Origin: Clostridium akagii DSM 12554
Lineage (GTDB): Bacteria; Bacillota; Clostridia; Clostridiales; Clostridiaceae
Direction of reading: 5' to 3'
Assembly: GCF_000686725.1 (NCBI RefSeq)
Contig: NZ_JMLK01000012.1
Span: 1 to 64,000 of the forward strand
DNA length: 64,000 bases
Both the position numbers and the translations under genes were made by a program. Numbering within the stretch: the stretch's first letter is position 1; each line of letters starts with the position of its first letter. The notes beneath the pieces were generated by a model that worked only from the letters and a program-made list of their open reading frames with translations, was not told the DNA's origin and did not search any database. Shown one piece after another: positions 46,628 to 58,782 of the stretch.

Positions 46628-47497
46628 TTAACTATTTATGATTTCTCCACCATTTATATGGATAGTCTCACCTGAAATATAAGATGAACCATCCTCAGCT
46701 AAAAAAACATAACAAGGAGCTAGTTCAACTGGCTGACCTGGTCTACCTAACGTTGTATTTAATCCAAATTTTCCAACATCTTCAGCGCTGAATGATGAAG
46801 GTATTAGTGGTGTCCATATAGGTCCTGGAGCAACCGCATTAACTCTTATATTTCTGCTAGCCACTGATAATGCCATTGACCTAGTAAAAGATACTATGGC
46901 ACCTTTAGTTGATGAATAGTCTATTAATGTTTTATTTCCCTTATATGCTGTAACTGATGAAGTGTTTATAATACTACTGCCATCTTTTAAGTATGGTAAT
47001 ACATATTTTGTTAAATAAAACATGGCAAATATGTTTGTTTTAAATGTTCTCTCTAATTGTTCTTTTGTTATATCTTCTACACTATTTTGAGGGTGTTGTT
47101 CACCAGCATTATTAACCAATATATCTATTGCATTATATTGGTTAATAATTTTTTTTACGGATTCCTTGCAAAATTCTTCATCACCTATGTCTCCATGGAT
47201 AAGTAAACATTCGGCTCCATTTGTCTCTATAATTTTTTTAGTTTCATTAGCATCTTCATGTTCATCTAAATATATTATTGCTATTCTAGCACCTTCTTTT
47301 GCGTAAGCTATGGCCACCGCTTTTCCTATTCCACTGTCACCTCCTGTTATAACAGCTACTTTATTTTTAAGTTTTCCTGTTCCTTTGTATTCTGCATCCT
47401 CATATATAGGTTTTGGATTCATAAGTTTTTCCAAACCTGGCTGTTTATCCTGTTTTTCAGCGGGAACAGTCTTAGGATATGTTATTGTATTAGTCAT
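46628..47497 (-). CDS. Short-chain dehydrogenase/reductase, paralogue 1
   Basis: A 289-residue SDR. Cofactor motif TGGDSGIGKAVA, NNAGEQ, and catalytic YSSTKGA (Tyr-x3-Lys) are intact. The N-terminal extension QPGLEKLMNPKPIYED is typical of the stress- and spore-associated YhdF/YhxC-like group. Its substrate is unknown. A palindrome of family copy B lies 106-137 bases upstream of the start, and a paralogue is encoded at 52838-53737. Confidence 0.9.
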   Translation of the reverse strand: MTNTITYPKTVPAEKQDKQPGLEKLMNPKPIYEDAEYKGTGKLKNKVAVITGGDSGIGKAVAIAYAKEGARIAIIYLDEHEDANETKKIIETNGAECLLIHGDIGDEEFCKESVKKIINQYNAIDILVNNAGEQHPQNSVEDITKEQLERTFKTNIFAMFYLTKYVLPYLKDGSSIINTSSVTAYKGNKTLIDYSSTKGAIVSFTRSMALSVASRNIRVNAVAPGPIWTPLIPSSFSAEDVGKFGLNTTLGRPGQPVELAPCYVFLAEDGSSYISGETIHINGGEIINS

Positions 47498-47602
47498 TTT
47501 AAATCATCCTTTCCATATTTTTTAATTTAGTATGCCCAGATTATTATGTTTAAGTCTTTTAATCATTTAAAAGTTACGAGGATTAATGGTTTACAATTGC
47601 AT

Positions 47603-47634
47603 TTAGTTTACATAATATTTTATATGTAAACTAA
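47603..47634. repeat. Palindrome TTAGTTTACATA-N8-TATGTAAACTAA (family copy B)
   Basis: Twelve-base perfect arms around eight bases, or TAGTTTAC-N14-GTAAACTA in the common frame. It lies upstream of SDR paralogue 1. Confidence 0.75.
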
Positions 47635-47681
47635 TGTAAAGATTTATTTAACAATCTGCTCTTGAATGCGAAATACCAGCA

Positions 47682-48755
47682 TTATTTACTGGTATTTTCA
47701 AAATATTTCCTATTATAATTTACCGAATAATCATTTTTTTTATACTTTTCGGCTTTATTATTATATTCTATAGCCGCATCTCTGTTACCAATCCTATCAT
47801 AACAAACACACAACTGTATGCTAGGTATATATCCCCAATAATCATGAGATATGAATCCCCAACTATCTTTTGGTTCTTCTAATTGAGAAACTAATTTATA
47901 CCAAAAAATAGCTTTTTTATAATTTTTCATTTCAAAGTAATAGTGACCAATTTCGCAACAGATTTCAGCTCTAGGGGTATCGTATTCAAAACTTCTTAAT
48001 AATGATTTTAACATTCTCTTATTATCATTTTTATATGCATAACATTTTGAAAGATTAAAACAAGCGCTTATATTATCTTCTATCCATCCTCTTTCTGTAT
48101 CTAAAAATTTATTAAAGTATTCTATTGCTTTATCGTACTCACCATTATAATACAATTCTCTAGCATAATAATTAAGCCCTCTAGTTGTAAGTTTCTTGCC
48201 ATTAGCTATTAATTGCTCATAAATAGCTAAGTTTCTCCCCTTTATTGCTGGATGTTCTTTTTTATGAGTTATACAAATATCTGAATTAATAATGTTACCA
48301 TTAATTTCTAAATACTCATGAATTGGCTCCATCCATTTATAGTTGTTTATTCTTTTGGACAATCTTTCCCTGAAATATGATAGAGTAATATTCCCATTTT
48401 TATCGAAACCTACATTATATTTCATCATTACAATATCTACTTTTTTATTTAAATTGGCTTTAAGTTGTATTAATTTTTTTCTGTCGTCTTCAAGAATAAT
48501 GTCATCTGCATCCAGCCAAAGAATATAATCCATTTTTGCCATTGAATACGCATAATTTCTTGCTGCAGAAAAGTCATCAATCCATTTAAAATCATACATC
48601 TTATCAGTAAAGGTTTTAACAATTTCTTTTGTGTTGTCCGTTGATCCTGTATCTACTACGATTATTTCATCAGCAATATCTTTAACGCAATCAAGGCATC
48701 TTCCTATTACATCATCTTCATTTTTTACAATCATACACAAACTAATAGTTATCAT
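47682..48755 (-). CDS. Glycosyltransferase family 2 with TPR-type C-terminal part
   Basis: A 357-residue protein. The GT2 domain (to about 200) has ISLCMIVKNEDD, VVDTGSTDNT and WLDADD (the DxD metal site). The C-terminal half is helical with tetratricopeptide-like repeats (YYNGEYDKAIEYFNKFL, YFEMKNYKKAIFWYKLV). I choose the ATG at 48755, preceded by TGGAGTGAT. This GT2-TPR layout is also found in peptide or spore-protein glycosyltransferases. The collagen-like gene directly upstream suggests it glycosylates threonines in that protein, as SgtA is thought to do beside bclA3 in C. difficile. Confidence 0.85.
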   Translation of the reverse strand: MITISLCMIVKNEDDVIGRCLDCVKDIADEIIVVDTGSTDNTKEIVKTFTDKMYDFKWIDDFSAARNYAYSMAKMDYILWLDADDIILEDDRKKLIQLKANLNKKVDIVMMKYNVGFDKNGNITLSYFRERLSKRINNYKWMEPIHEYLEINGNIINSDICITHKKEHPAIKGRNLAIYEQLIANGKKLTTRGLNYYARELYYNGEYDKAIEYFNKFLDTERGWIEDNISACFNLSKCYAYKNDNKRMLKSLLRSFEYDTPRAEICCEIGHYYFEMKNYKKAIFWYKLVSQLEEPKDSWGFISHDYWGYIPSIQLCVCYDRIGNRDAAIEYNNKAEKYKKNDYSVNYNRKYFENTSK

Positions 48756-48831
48756 ATAAATCACTCCAAAATTCAACATAGTATATACTATGCTAAATTC
48801 TTAAGTTATGACATATATACGTTTAAAAAAT

Positions 48832-48872
48832 AGAAATTGCCAAATATATGCATGCTATATTTGGCAATTTCT
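48832..48872 (-). terminator. Terminator of collagen-like gene 1
   Basis: A 17-bp perfect stem AGAAATTGCCAAATATA/TATATTTGGCAATTTCT with a T-run on the minus strand. Confidence 0.9.
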
Positions 48873-48886
48873 TTATTCATAATTAA

Positions 48887-51016
<2,130 letters not shown>

Positions 51017-51282
51017 TTAGATATAAGTCAAAACAATGTTGTAGTTCATTATATTCTAAATATAAAAATAAGTGAGTATTTATTAAAATAAACTCACAAT
51101 TTGGAGTTTTGACTTTATTTTTTCCCCTATTATGTCAAAATTAGCAGGCAAAAATATATTGCTTCCAATTAAGCCATACGGATAATGTAACTTTATATTA
51201 TAAAGTTCATATAATGAAGTGTAAATGATTAAATATATTAATACTATATTTAACTTTATTCTAGTACATCAGGAGGATATTT

Positions 51283-52671
51283 ATGAAGAATGGAAATTAT
51301 TACTTTAATGGCGTAAAATTCTATTCATATTGGCATAAAGATGATTCATCTGTACTACATGACAAATGCAGCTCAAATTTCCATGATGATGATTCATCTG
51401 AAGTATATGACGAATATAGCTCAAATAGTCATAAGAACAACTTATTTAAAGAATGTCATGTAAATAGTCACAACAACTGTAGGTTTTGTGATATTGGTTG
51501 TCAAGGACCTCAAGGGCCTCAGGGTCCTCAAGGTCCTGCTGGTGTTCCTGGACCTCAGGGTCCCGAAGGAGCTGCAGGCCCTGCCGGTCCTGAAGGTGCG
51601 CCTGGGCCTGCCGGTCCTCAAGGTCCCGCTGGCACACCTGGATCTCAAGGCCCTGAAGGCGTAGCAGGACCTGCTGGCCCTGAAGGTGCTGCTGGTCCTG
51701 CCGGTATTACTGGGCCTGCTGGAAATACTGGTGCTGTTGGTGCTACTGGTCCCGCTGGTGCTGCCGGTCCTACTGGCTCTACTGGTGCCACTGGTGCTAC
51801 TGGTACCACTGGTGCTGCCGGCATAGCTGGAGCTGCTGGACCTCAAGGTCCCGAAGGTGCTGCTGGTCCTGCTGGCCCTGAAGGTGCTGCTGGTCCTGCC
51901 GGGCTTCAAGGTCCTCAAGGTCCTGAAGGTCCTCAAGGCACTATTGGACCTCAAGGTCCCGAAGGCGCTGCCGGCCCTGCTGGTCCTGAAGGTGCTGCTG
52001 GCGTTGCCGGGCCTACTGGCTCCACTGGCCCTGCCGGTCCTACTGGCTCTACTGGTTCAACTGGGTCCACTGGTGCTACAGGTGCCGCAGGCATAGCTGG
52101 CGCCGCCGGTCCTCAAGGGCCTGAAGGTGCTGCTGGTCCTGCTGGCCCTGAAGGTGCTGCTGGTCCTGCTGGTCCTCAAGGTCCTGCTGGTGCTCCTGGC
52201 CCTCAAGGTCCAGTTGGTGCCACTGGTGCTACTGGTGCAACTGGTGGAGTATTAAGCTTCGCAGATTTTTTTGCACTTATGCCTCCAGATAATGCGGCAA
52301 CAGTTGCACCAGGTACTGATGTAAGCTTTCCACAAGACGGTCCTACTAGTGGGTCTATTATTACACGAACTGGTCCCAGTACATTTAACTTATCTGCGAT
52401 TGGCACCTATCAAATCTTATTTAATGTAAGTGTGAGCGAAGCAGGTCAACTGATTCTGACTCTAAATGGTGCTGACCTTGCATATACAGTGCTTGGACGA
52501 TCAACAGGTACTACAGCTATAGTAGAAACCGCTGTTGTAACAACCACAGTAATAAATTCATTACTCACTGTGAGAAATCCTGCTGGAAACTCTACGGCAC
52601 TTACCATAACTCCACTAGCTGGAGGCACGAGACCAGTTTCAGCACATCTTGTTATCACTCAAATTGCATAG
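51283..52671 (+). CDS. Collagen-like spore-surface protein, Gly-Pro-Gln/Gly-X-Ala type with BclA-like C-terminus
   Basis: A 462-residue protein. A hydrophilic N-terminus (1-73, His/Asp/Ser-rich with Cys at CRFCDIGC) leads into about 83 triplets of [12 protein letters not shown] and GST (74-323). The C-terminus (from [22 protein letters not shown] to ITQIA) matches the BclA C-terminal trimerisation fold. Base composition is richer in G and C than the surroundings because of the repeats. GGAGG lies before the ATG. Divergent from gene 1, so co-regulation in sporulation is likely; no sigma-K site could be confirmed. Confidence 0.88.
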   Translation: MKNGNYYFNGVKFYSYWHKDDSSVLHDKCSSNFHDDDSSEVYDEYSSNSHKNNLFKECHVNSHNNCRFCDIGCQGPQGPQGPQGPAGVPGPQGPEGAAGPAGPEGAPGPAGPQGPAGTPGSQGPEGVAGPAGPEGAAGPAGITGPAGNTGAVGATGPAGAAGPTGSTGATGATGTTGAAGIAGAAGPQGPEGAAGPAGPEGAAGPAGLQGPQGPEGPQGTIGPQGPEGAAGPAGPEGAAGVAGPTGSTGPAGPTGSTGSTGSTGATGAAGIAGAAGPQGPEGAAGPAGPEGAAGPAGPQGPAGAPGPQGPVGATGATGATGGVLSFADFFALMPPDNAATVAPGTDVSFPQDGPTSGSIITRTGPSTFNLSAIGTYQILFNVSVSEAGQLILTLNGADLAYTVLGRSTGTTAIVETAVVTTTVINSLLTVRNPAGNSTALTITPLAGGTRPVSAHLVITQIA

Positions 52672-52719
52672 ATCTATATAGAATATCATGATGTAATGAA
52701 TATTTGCCAAATTCTTAAT

Positions 52720-52754
52720 CCGTCGTATGTATTCATATATGTATTATACGGCGG
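52720..52754 (+). terminator. Terminator of collagen-like gene 2
   Basis: Stem CCGTCGTAT/ATACGGCGG (one mismatch) followed by TTGGATTTTT. Confidence 0.65.
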
Positions 52755-52837
52755 TTGGATTTTTGTGTAGTATCCAGTACTATAATTTGATTTTTTATAA
52801 TATTATTATGTAGATAACATTTTCAGGAGAATTTAAA

Positions 52838-53737
52838 TTGACTCTATATTATAAATATTTAGGTTACAAAACAGAATGCAAAAAAATACCAATAACTTTT
52901 CCTGCTCAACATCAACCAGTTCAACCTGGCCTGGAAACTCTAATGGTGCCAAGACCGATTTTTGATAATCCAAACTATATTGGTACAAATAAATTAAAAA
53001 ATAAAGTTGCGTTAATTACTGGCGGCGACAGTGGAATTGGAAGGGCTGTATCCCTAGCCTTTGCAAAAGAAGGCGCTAATATAGCTATTGCATACCTTAA
53101 TGAACACGAAGATGCTAGAGAAACAAAAGCTTTAATAGAAAACCTGGGTAGAAAGTGCATTTTAATTTCTGGTGACATTAGAGATGAATCATTCTGCATA
53201 GAAACCGTTAAAAGGACTCTATCCGCTTTTAATCATATTGATATATTAGTTAATAATTCAGGAGTGCAGTTTCCACAAAATAAACTTGAGGACATATCAG
53301 CCCAGCAACTCGATGATACTTTTAGAACAAATATGTATCCAATGTTTCATATTACTAAAGCATCTCTGCCCCATTTGAAATGTGGCAGTACAATCATAAA
53401 TACAACCTCTGTTACCGCTTATCTAGGAAATAAAATTCTTTTGGATTATTCCAGCACAAAAGGTGCTATTGTTAGTTTTACACGATCCTTAGCTCTTTCT
53501 CTTGTGTCTAAAGGAATACGAGTTAATGGTGTTGCCCCTGGTCCCATTTGGACTCCACTTCAACCCGCCAGCTATTCAGCAGAAGTAATTACAACTCTTG
53601 GTGCAAATACACCTATGAAAAGAGCTGGTCAACCTTTTGAATTGGCGCCAACATATGTATATCTTGCCTCTGAAGATTCAAGCTACGTAACCGGACAAAT
53701 ACTACATGTAAATGGTGGATCTTTTATGGGCTCATAA
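52838..53737 (+). CDS. Short-chain dehydrogenase/reductase, paralogue 2
   Basis: A 299-residue SDR closely similar to the one at 46628-47497, with TGGDSGIGRAVS, NNSGVQ and YSSTKGA intact. The segments RVNGVAPGPIWTPL and ILHVNGGSFMGS match the paralogue. The start is TTG at 52838, supported by CAGGAGAA. The first 20 residues (MTLYYKYLGYKTECKKIPIT) differ from the paralogue. It is on the outer edge of the collagen-like island. Confidence 0.9.
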   Translation: MTLYYKYLGYKTECKKIPITFPAQHQPVQPGLETLMVPRPIFDNPNYIGTNKLKNKVALITGGDSGIGRAVSLAFAKEGANIAIAYLNEHEDARETKALIENLGRKCILISGDIRDESFCIETVKRTLSAFNHIDILVNNSGVQFPQNKLEDISAQQLDDTFRTNMYPMFHITKASLPHLKCGSTIINTTSVTAYLGNKILLDYSSTKGAIVSFTRSLALSLVSKGIRVNGVAPGPIWTPLQPASYSAEVITTLGANTPMKRAGQPFELAPTYVYLASEDSSYVTGQILHVNGGSFMGS

Positions 53738-53764
53738 ATAATATTAAATTAGATTTATGCCTTT

Positions 53765-53812
53765 AAACAAAAATAAACTATGTAAATTAATATACCTAGT
53801 TTATTTTTGTTT
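53765..53812. terminator. Bidirectional terminator
   Basis: A 16-bp stem AAACAAAAATAAACTA/TAGTTTATTTTTGTTT between the convergent SDR 2 and YyaL genes. Confidence 0.88.
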
Positions 53813-53839
53813 TTATTGGAAGTCTTTGTAGCCGTTGTT

Positions 53840-55876
53840 TTATAAGATTTTTATTAATTCATCTATACTTGTTGTAGGTATTCTACATGTATAATTTTCA
53901 CAAACATATGCTGTTGCCTTATTATCTATCATATTCTGATCAGTTATAAATGGTATGAGTTTGTGAATTTTCTCACTTCCATCATTAAAAATAATTGAGG
54001 AGAACGGTGAGTATTTTTCATTAGCTATATTTAACATACTTTCAGTATTTGCTTCATTACTTTTTCCTGATATAACTATAAGCTTTCCTGGTACTATACT
54101 GTATAAAAAAGCAGTAACCATTTTACTATATGCCTCTGGCATACTTTTAACTAGACTTCCAAAAGTTTTGAAAATTTTATCTATATTTTTTTCCAACTTT
54201 ACATCTCCAGTTATTTTAAAAAGTCTTACCATATTCATTACTGCGACACTATTTCCTGAAGGAATAGCACCATCATAGGAATCTTTTGATCTTATAATTA
54301 ACTTTTCACTATCCCATGAAGACATGAAAAATCCACCATTATCATCATCCCAAAAATATTTTATCATTTCCTCATTTAGATTTAGTGCCTTTTCTAAATA
54401 CTTATAATCATAGGTCGTTCTATACAATTCAATTAAGCCCCATACAATAAAAGCATAATCATCTAAATACCCCAAATATGAAGATTCACCATCTCTATAT
54501 CTAGCTAGAAGTCTTCCATTATTATTTTGTAATTTGCCAAATATAAAATCCAGAGCCTCTTCTGCAACTTTAGTATATTGGGTATTTTCCAAAATCCTAC
54601 CCCCATAGGCTAAAGAAGCAATCATAATTCCATTCCAGGAAGTTAAAATTTTGTCATCCTTCAGTGGATGTACTCTTTTTTCTCTATAGTCGAATAATTT
54701 TCTGCGGAGTTCTTCTAGCTTAATGTTTAAAGCCCCATAGTTTTTGTCATTTATATCAGTATTTATAAGACTGGGAATATTCTTTCCTTCAAAATTACCT
54801 TTTGGAGTAATGTTATAATATTTACTATATAATTCTCCATCTTTTTTTCCTAATACTTTTTCTACCTCTTCCTTTGACCAAATATAAAACTCCCCTTCTT
54901 TTCCTTCAGAATCTGCATCTTCAGCAGAATAAAAGCCTCCATCCCTAGAAGTCATATCTCTTAATACATAAATAAAAATTTTTTCTGCTACTTCTTTGTA
55001 TAAAGGATCTTTTGTAGCCTCATAAGTTTCCAGATATGCATAGGATAAAAGAGCATTATCATATAACATTTTTTCAAAATGTGGGACTAACCAATTTCTT
55101 TCAACTGAATATCTTGAAAATCCAAATCCAACATGATCAAATATTCCACCTTTATACATGTTAATTAAAGAACTTTTGGCCATTTCTAATGCATTCTCTT
55201 CGCCATATAACTTCCAGTAGCTTAAAAGAAAATTAATATTATGTGCTGTAGGAAACTTAGGCGCTAATCCAAAACCACCAAATAAATGGTCATAAGACTT
55301 AACTAGATTTTTGTAGCATTGTTCCACTACTTTACTATTTAACTCAAAAGGTTTTAATTCAGAATATTGTTTTACAGCTTTAATTATATCTTCACTGGAT
55401 TCGATTAAACTAATCGCATCTTTTTTCCAAGCTTCACTTATTTTATTTAATATGTCCATTAGACCTGGGTAACCATGTTTGCTTTGCTTTGGAAAATAGG
55501 TTCCTGTAAAAAATGGTTTTTTATCTGGAGTCATGATAATTGTTAAAGGCCATCCTCCACTTCCTGTCATAGCCTGACATACGGACATGTATATATTATC
55601 GATGTCTGGTCTTTCTTCTCTGTCAACTTTTATTGATATAAAGAAATCATTTAATATTTTACTAACTTGAAGATCCTCAAAAGATTCTTTTTCCATTACA
55701 TGGCACCAGTGACAAGTGGAATAGCCAATACTTAGGAAAATAGGTTTATCTTCTGTTTTTGCTTTTGTAAAGGCTTCTTCAGACCAAGGAAACCATTCTA
55801 CAGGGTTATATGCATGTTGTAACAGATACGGACTTTTTTCATTTATTAATCTATTGGGTATCTTGCTAGTTGTCAT
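53840..55876 (-). CDS. Thioredoxin-domain protein YyaL (DUF255)
   Basis: A 678-residue protein of the YyaL/spermatogenesis-associated protein 20 family: an N-terminal thioredoxin-like domain with CHWC (C55-C58) and [13 protein letters not shown], and a C-terminal six-hairpin glycosidase-like helical barrel. Function is unresolved in bacteria. AAGGAGGTGAT precedes the ATG. Two broken copies of its N-terminus lie upstream at 57445-57600 and 58521-58722. Confidence 0.93.
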   Translation of the reverse strand: MTTSKIPNRLINEKSPYLLQHAYNPVEWFPWSEEAFTKAKTEDKPIFLSIGYSTCHWCHVMEKESFEDLQVSKILNDFFISIKVDREERPDIDNIYMSVCQAMTGSGGWPLTIIMTPDKKPFFTGTYFPKQSKHGYPGLMDILNKISEAWKKDAISLIESSEDIIKAVKQYSELKPFELNSKVVEQCYKNLVKSYDHLFGGFGLAPKFPTAHNINFLLSYWKLYGEENALEMAKSSLINMYKGGIFDHVGFGFSRYSVERNWLVPHFEKMLYDNALLSYAYLETYEATKDPLYKEVAEKIFIYVLRDMTSRDGGFYSAEDADSEGKEGEFYIWSKEEVEKVLGKKDGELYSKYYNITPKGNFEGKNIPSLINTDINDKNYGALNIKLEELRRKLFDYREKRVHPLKDDKILTSWNGIMIASLAYGGRILENTQYTKVAEEALDFIFGKLQNNNGRLLARYRDGESSYLGYLDDYAFIVWGLIELYRTTYDYKYLEKALNLNEEMIKYFWDDDNGGFFMSSWDSEKLIIRSKDSYDGAIPSGNSVAVMNMVRLFKITGDVKLEKNIDKIFKTFGSLVKSMPEAYSKMVTAFLYSIVPGKLIVISGKSNEANTESMLNIANEKYSPFSSIIFNDGSEKIHKLIPFITDQNMIDNKATAYVCENYTCRIPTTSIDELIKIL

Positions 55877-55928
55877 AGGGCATCACCTCCTTAAATAAAG
55901 ATACAACCTTATTATACCCAAACAAAAA

Positions 55929-55953
55929 GTGACTATGTAAGGCACATAGCCAC
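55929..55953 (-). terminator. Terminator after the recombinase remnant
   Basis: GTGGCTATGT/ACATAGTCAC stem on the minus strand with TTTTTGTTT after it, six bases past the remnant's stop. Confidence 0.75.
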
Positions 55954-55959
55954 TAATTT

Positions 55960-56098
55960 TTATTTGAACTTAATCTCAATGGTCAAACTATTTTCAACAT
56001 ACTTATAGTCTATATACTCAATTATCGTCTTGTATAGTTCATTTTGTTCTTCCCAAGTCAATAGAGGATTACTCATTAAAGTATCAATTGCTCTTTTT
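55960..56098 (-). pseudogene. C-terminal remnant of a large serine recombinase
   Basis: About 45 codons ending at a stop: KRAIDTLMSNPLLTWEEQN followed by ELYKTIIEYIDYKY and LTIEIKFK. This is the C-terminal signature of serine integrases/resolvases, in which the zinc-ribbon coiled-coil part ends in a basic beta strand. Everything upstream of it is missing, and the intact Ntn-hydrolase gene starts 15 bases away in the same orientation. It marks a decayed mobile element next to the yyaL gene. Confidence 0.55.
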
Positions 56099-56112
56099 TA
56101 TTATAATGATTT

Positions 56113-56937
56113 TCACTTATATAAGCTAATAAGATCCTTCACAAATATTTCTCCATTTGTAAAATGAATTTTATTGTTGCTTAAAAGTCCATCCAATGAT
56201 TGAATTGTTTTTTCGATCATTGAAATTTTCCATTTTTTACTTAAATCTGTTTTAAAACTAATATAAACTTCATCTTTTAACGGTTCAAATACTATTGAAC
56301 ACAAAGTATTATCCTGACTAGTTTTTCTTAAAACTTCAAAAGCTTCATTTATACCAAAGCTATTAATATTATTATCAATATATTCATGAGCACAAATATA
56401 TCTATCAGCACCACAACCATATACTTTATCATAATTTGTTTCCTTGAAATTCCCATTTGGAAAATTAGTCATAATAATAAAATCATTATTAATCCGACTT
56501 ATTATATTTGTATCAATTCCTTCTTCCAGAATATATGCATTACCAGTTTTATCAGCGATAATAGTATGTAGTCCTAAATCTGGGAATAATGGATTTCTAG
56601 GATACGAGATTACTCTTTTATTAAGAATTTCACAAAATTCAGATGTTTTTCTTGTTTTCTTTAGCGCCTCATCAAAAATATCAAAAGCAAACCAATCATT
56701 TTCGTTACAACTTGATTTAAAACCTGGACTATATTCTACTGCTTGAGTACAGATAAAAAGACCCTCACTATTAAAACCAGCGATGTCCCTGTATATGTTA
56801 TCTAATAAGCCTGAAAAGTAAAATATGTTTTTATCATTATAACAAAAGACTTTCAGTTTTAAATCAATTTCATCAGTATCAAAATTCATACCATAAATAA
56901 TTTTTTCTTGACCGTATACTGCAAAACTTGTACACAT
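56113..56937 (-). CDS. Ntn-hydrolase, linear amide C-N hydrolase (choloylglycine hydrolase family)
   Basis: A 274-residue protein beginning M-C-T-S-F, so Cys2 becomes the N-terminal nucleophile after Met removal. GMNFDTDEIDLKL and GFNSEGLFICTQAVEY fit the family's active-site loops (Arg and Asp counterparts not all clear). Related enzymes cleave bile salts, penicillin V or N-acyl amides; which applies is not evident. AAAGGAAGT precedes the ATG. It is one of few intact genes in the decaying region. Confidence 0.82.
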   Translation of the reverse strand: MCTSFAVYGQEKIIYGMNFDTDEIDLKLKVFCYNDKNIFYFSGLLDNIYRDIAGFNSEGLFICTQAVEYSPGFKSSCNENDWFAFDIFDEALKKTRKTSEFCEILNKRVISYPRNPLFPDLGLHTIIADKTGNAYILEEGIDTNIISRINNDFIIMTNFPNGNFKETNYDKVYGCGADRYICAHEYIDNNINSFGINEAFEVLRKTSQDNTLCSIVFEPLKDEVYISFKTDLSKKWKISMIEKTIQSLDGLLSNNKIHFTNGEIFVKDLISLYK

Positions 56938-57102
56938 TTTAGAACTTCCTTTTAATTTATATTTTTGTCATATAATATGCTTAGAGTATTTAGAGAATCA
57001 TTTAGCTATTTTACCATTGGCTTCACCACTTTCTTAAACTTATATTTAAATGATATCACTGGCTACATCAATGTATCAACCTAATACATTTTTCAGAAAC
57101 AA

Positions 57103-57138
57103 AAATGCGCCATCTAGCGTTTGCTTTATGGCGCATTT
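57103..57138. terminator. Terminator after a small gene remnant
   Basis: Eleven-base perfect stem AAATGCGCCAT/ATGGCGCATTT with A- and T-rich flanks. Confidence 0.8.
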
Positions 57139-57157
57139 CATTATTGATTTTCTTTTT

Positions 57158-57226
57158 TCATTCTGAAAATAATTTTCTGTATACTTTTGCTTGTGGCAAC
57201 ACATCTGTTGCTTTAATATAGCTCAT
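57158..57226 (-). pseudogene. Truncated small gene (CD3324-like N-terminus)
   Basis: A 22-codon frame, MSYIKATDVLPQAKVYRKLFSE, preceded by AGGAGGAG. The start resembles the MSYxxAxEVLP beginning of a small clostridial helix-turn-helix-type family (CD3324), but it stops early, so a deletion or frameshift is likely. The region from 57227 to 57444 and that from 56938 to 57102 show no other coding trace. Confidence 0.4.
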
Positions 57227-57444
57227 TAGTATGCTCCTCCTAAATACAATTTCATTTTAGGATTGAGCAAAGGTTATTTCATATTTTAATTATTAATATC
57301 TATGCAATAGCCTCTGCTATGCATTAACTACAGATCTGGTCATAAAGCAATTTCCCCTACTTATTCCAGTTACTGTAAATTATATTTATTATTTCTCACA
57401 TCGAACGTATAAGTACATTATGTTAATATTTTACCACAAATCAG

Positions 57445-57600
57445 AATGCCACCAATGACAAGTAGTCAACTGCACCCATTAATGAGTATCCAATAGACAA
57501 GAATATCGGTTTATCTTCTACTTTTGCTTTAGCAAAGGCTTCATCATTCCACGAATACCAATCAACAGAGTTATAAGACAGAATTTTGTGAGGTTTAGGA
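57445..57600 (-). pseudogene. YyaL N-terminal remnant, copy 2
   Basis: Reading on the minus strand gives (SYN)[16 protein letters not shown] and [13 protein letters not shown], clearly the YyaL N-terminus, with the beginning degraded and out of frame. After GYS comes a 19-base insertion (57464-57482), then ACTTGTCATTGG, the TCHW codons, and homology ends. The intact YyaL gene reads GYSTCHWC at this point. Confidence 0.75.
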
Positions 57601-57649
57601 TTCAAAATCTATTTACTTTCAATATGTAGAAAATGCTTATTAGTGGGTG

Positions 57650-58423
57650 TTATTGTTTTCTTGCCAAATACAAGTCCATTGTGTCATGTATATCAACTTG
57701 TCCACCATTGTTATTAATAACATCAATCATGTCTATTTCTAAAAGTTTTCTCTTATCTTCTTGTAACGCTCTATGGTCAGAATAGGTATTAAGAAGTGAA
57801 ATATAACTTTCAGCGTCAAACAGCCTTACTTGATGATATAATTTGTAGTTTACATCTATAAATCCATACTGATTTATTGTTCTAACTATATCTAAACAAT
57901 TATCTACGCTGAATTTATGCACAGTTGATTTCTTATCAGAAGGTGACCAATATTTATCATAAACTTTTTGCATTTCAAAATGTAATTTATCTTCTGGTAC
58001 TGACGGGTGGTTCCAAAAGAGTGCCAATACACCATTACTTTTCAAAAGCTGAAATGCTTTTGTATATCCAACATCTTGCGGTATCCAATGAAATGCTGTT
58101 GCTGAATAGATTAGTTCAAAAAAATCTTCTTCAAAGGTAGTGCTTTCAAAATCATTATTAACAATATCGAAATTCTTATATTTAGAAAATTTTTCTTTTG
58201 AGAACTCTGCTAAATCCTTGCCTAACTCAATAGCAGAGACCTTACAACTTGTACTTAGAAATGGTGCTGTTGCCTGTCCTGTTCCTATACCAATTTCAAG
58301 AGCCTTTTTATTCAAGTCTAATCCAGTGAACTTAATAATATCATCATATAACTCTTTCACATAAGTTGGTCGCATTTTGTCATAATTCAATACGTCCTCA
58401 TTGAATGTCTGTCGTAAGTCCAT
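57650..58423 (-). CDS. SAM-dependent methyltransferase, class I
   Basis: A 257-residue methyltransferase. Motif I is ALEIGIGTGQATAPF, with YSATAFHWI as motif post-II typical of the UbiE/Methyltransf_11 group. The substrate is not inferable. I place the start at the ATG at 58423, preceded by GGAGGG. It is located between the two YyaL N-terminal remnants, so it may have arrived with one of the insertions. Confidence 0.88.
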   Translation of the reverse strand: MDLRQTFNEDVLNYDKMRPTYVKELYDDIIKFTGLDLNKKALEIGIGTGQATAPFLSTSCKVSAIELGKDLAEFSKEKFSKYKNFDIVNNDFESTTFEEDFFELIYSATAFHWIPQDVGYTKAFQLLKSNGVLALFWNHPSVPEDKLHFEMQKVYDKYWSPSDKKSTVHKFSVDNCLDIVRTINQYGFIDVNYKLYHQVRLFDAESYISLLNTYSDHRALQEDKRKLLEIDMIDVINNNGGQVDIHDTMDLYLARKQ

Positions 58424-58520
58424 CTTAAAATACCCTCCACTAATATAAATACTCTTCACATATTATATCATTTAAAACAATAATTTCAAGAAAATATTAT
58501 TTGGGTGCAGTAACTTGATT

Positions 58521-58722
58521 GACACCAGTGACAAGTCGTTTTGTTGTACAGTTACGAATACCCAATAGAAAGGATTATAGGTTTATTTTCCATCTTTGCT
58601 TTTTCAAAAGCTTCATTACCCCAAGGATACCAGTCTACTGGGTTGTATGCATGTTGCAATAGGTACGGAGATTTTTCATTTAATAATCTATTAGCTATTA
58701 GATGCATATTTTCGTTAGGCAT
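58521..58722 (-). pseudogene. YyaL N-terminal remnant, copy 1
   Basis: The ATG at 58722, with GGGAG before it, opens 56 codons: [20 protein letters not shown], then [19 protein letters not shown] and [12 protein letters not shown], then TAA. The YyaL homology resumes after 18 extra bases (58537-58554) as ACTTGTCACTGGTGTC, coding TCHWC, and then ends. It is interrupted at the same codon junction as copy 2. Confidence 0.8.
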
Positions 58723-58782
58723 ATTATCACGCTCCCTTCATATTTATAATAATGTTATTATAAACAAAAAACCTACCGAATA

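Noticed and set aside
57464-58514. A small transposon bounded by the inverted words ACTGCACCCA and TGGGTGCAGT and carrying the methyltransferase gene
   Set aside because: Only ten bases match, there is no transposase or target duplication, and the two words sit at non-equivalent positions relative to the YyaL remnants; kept only as a detail of that finding.
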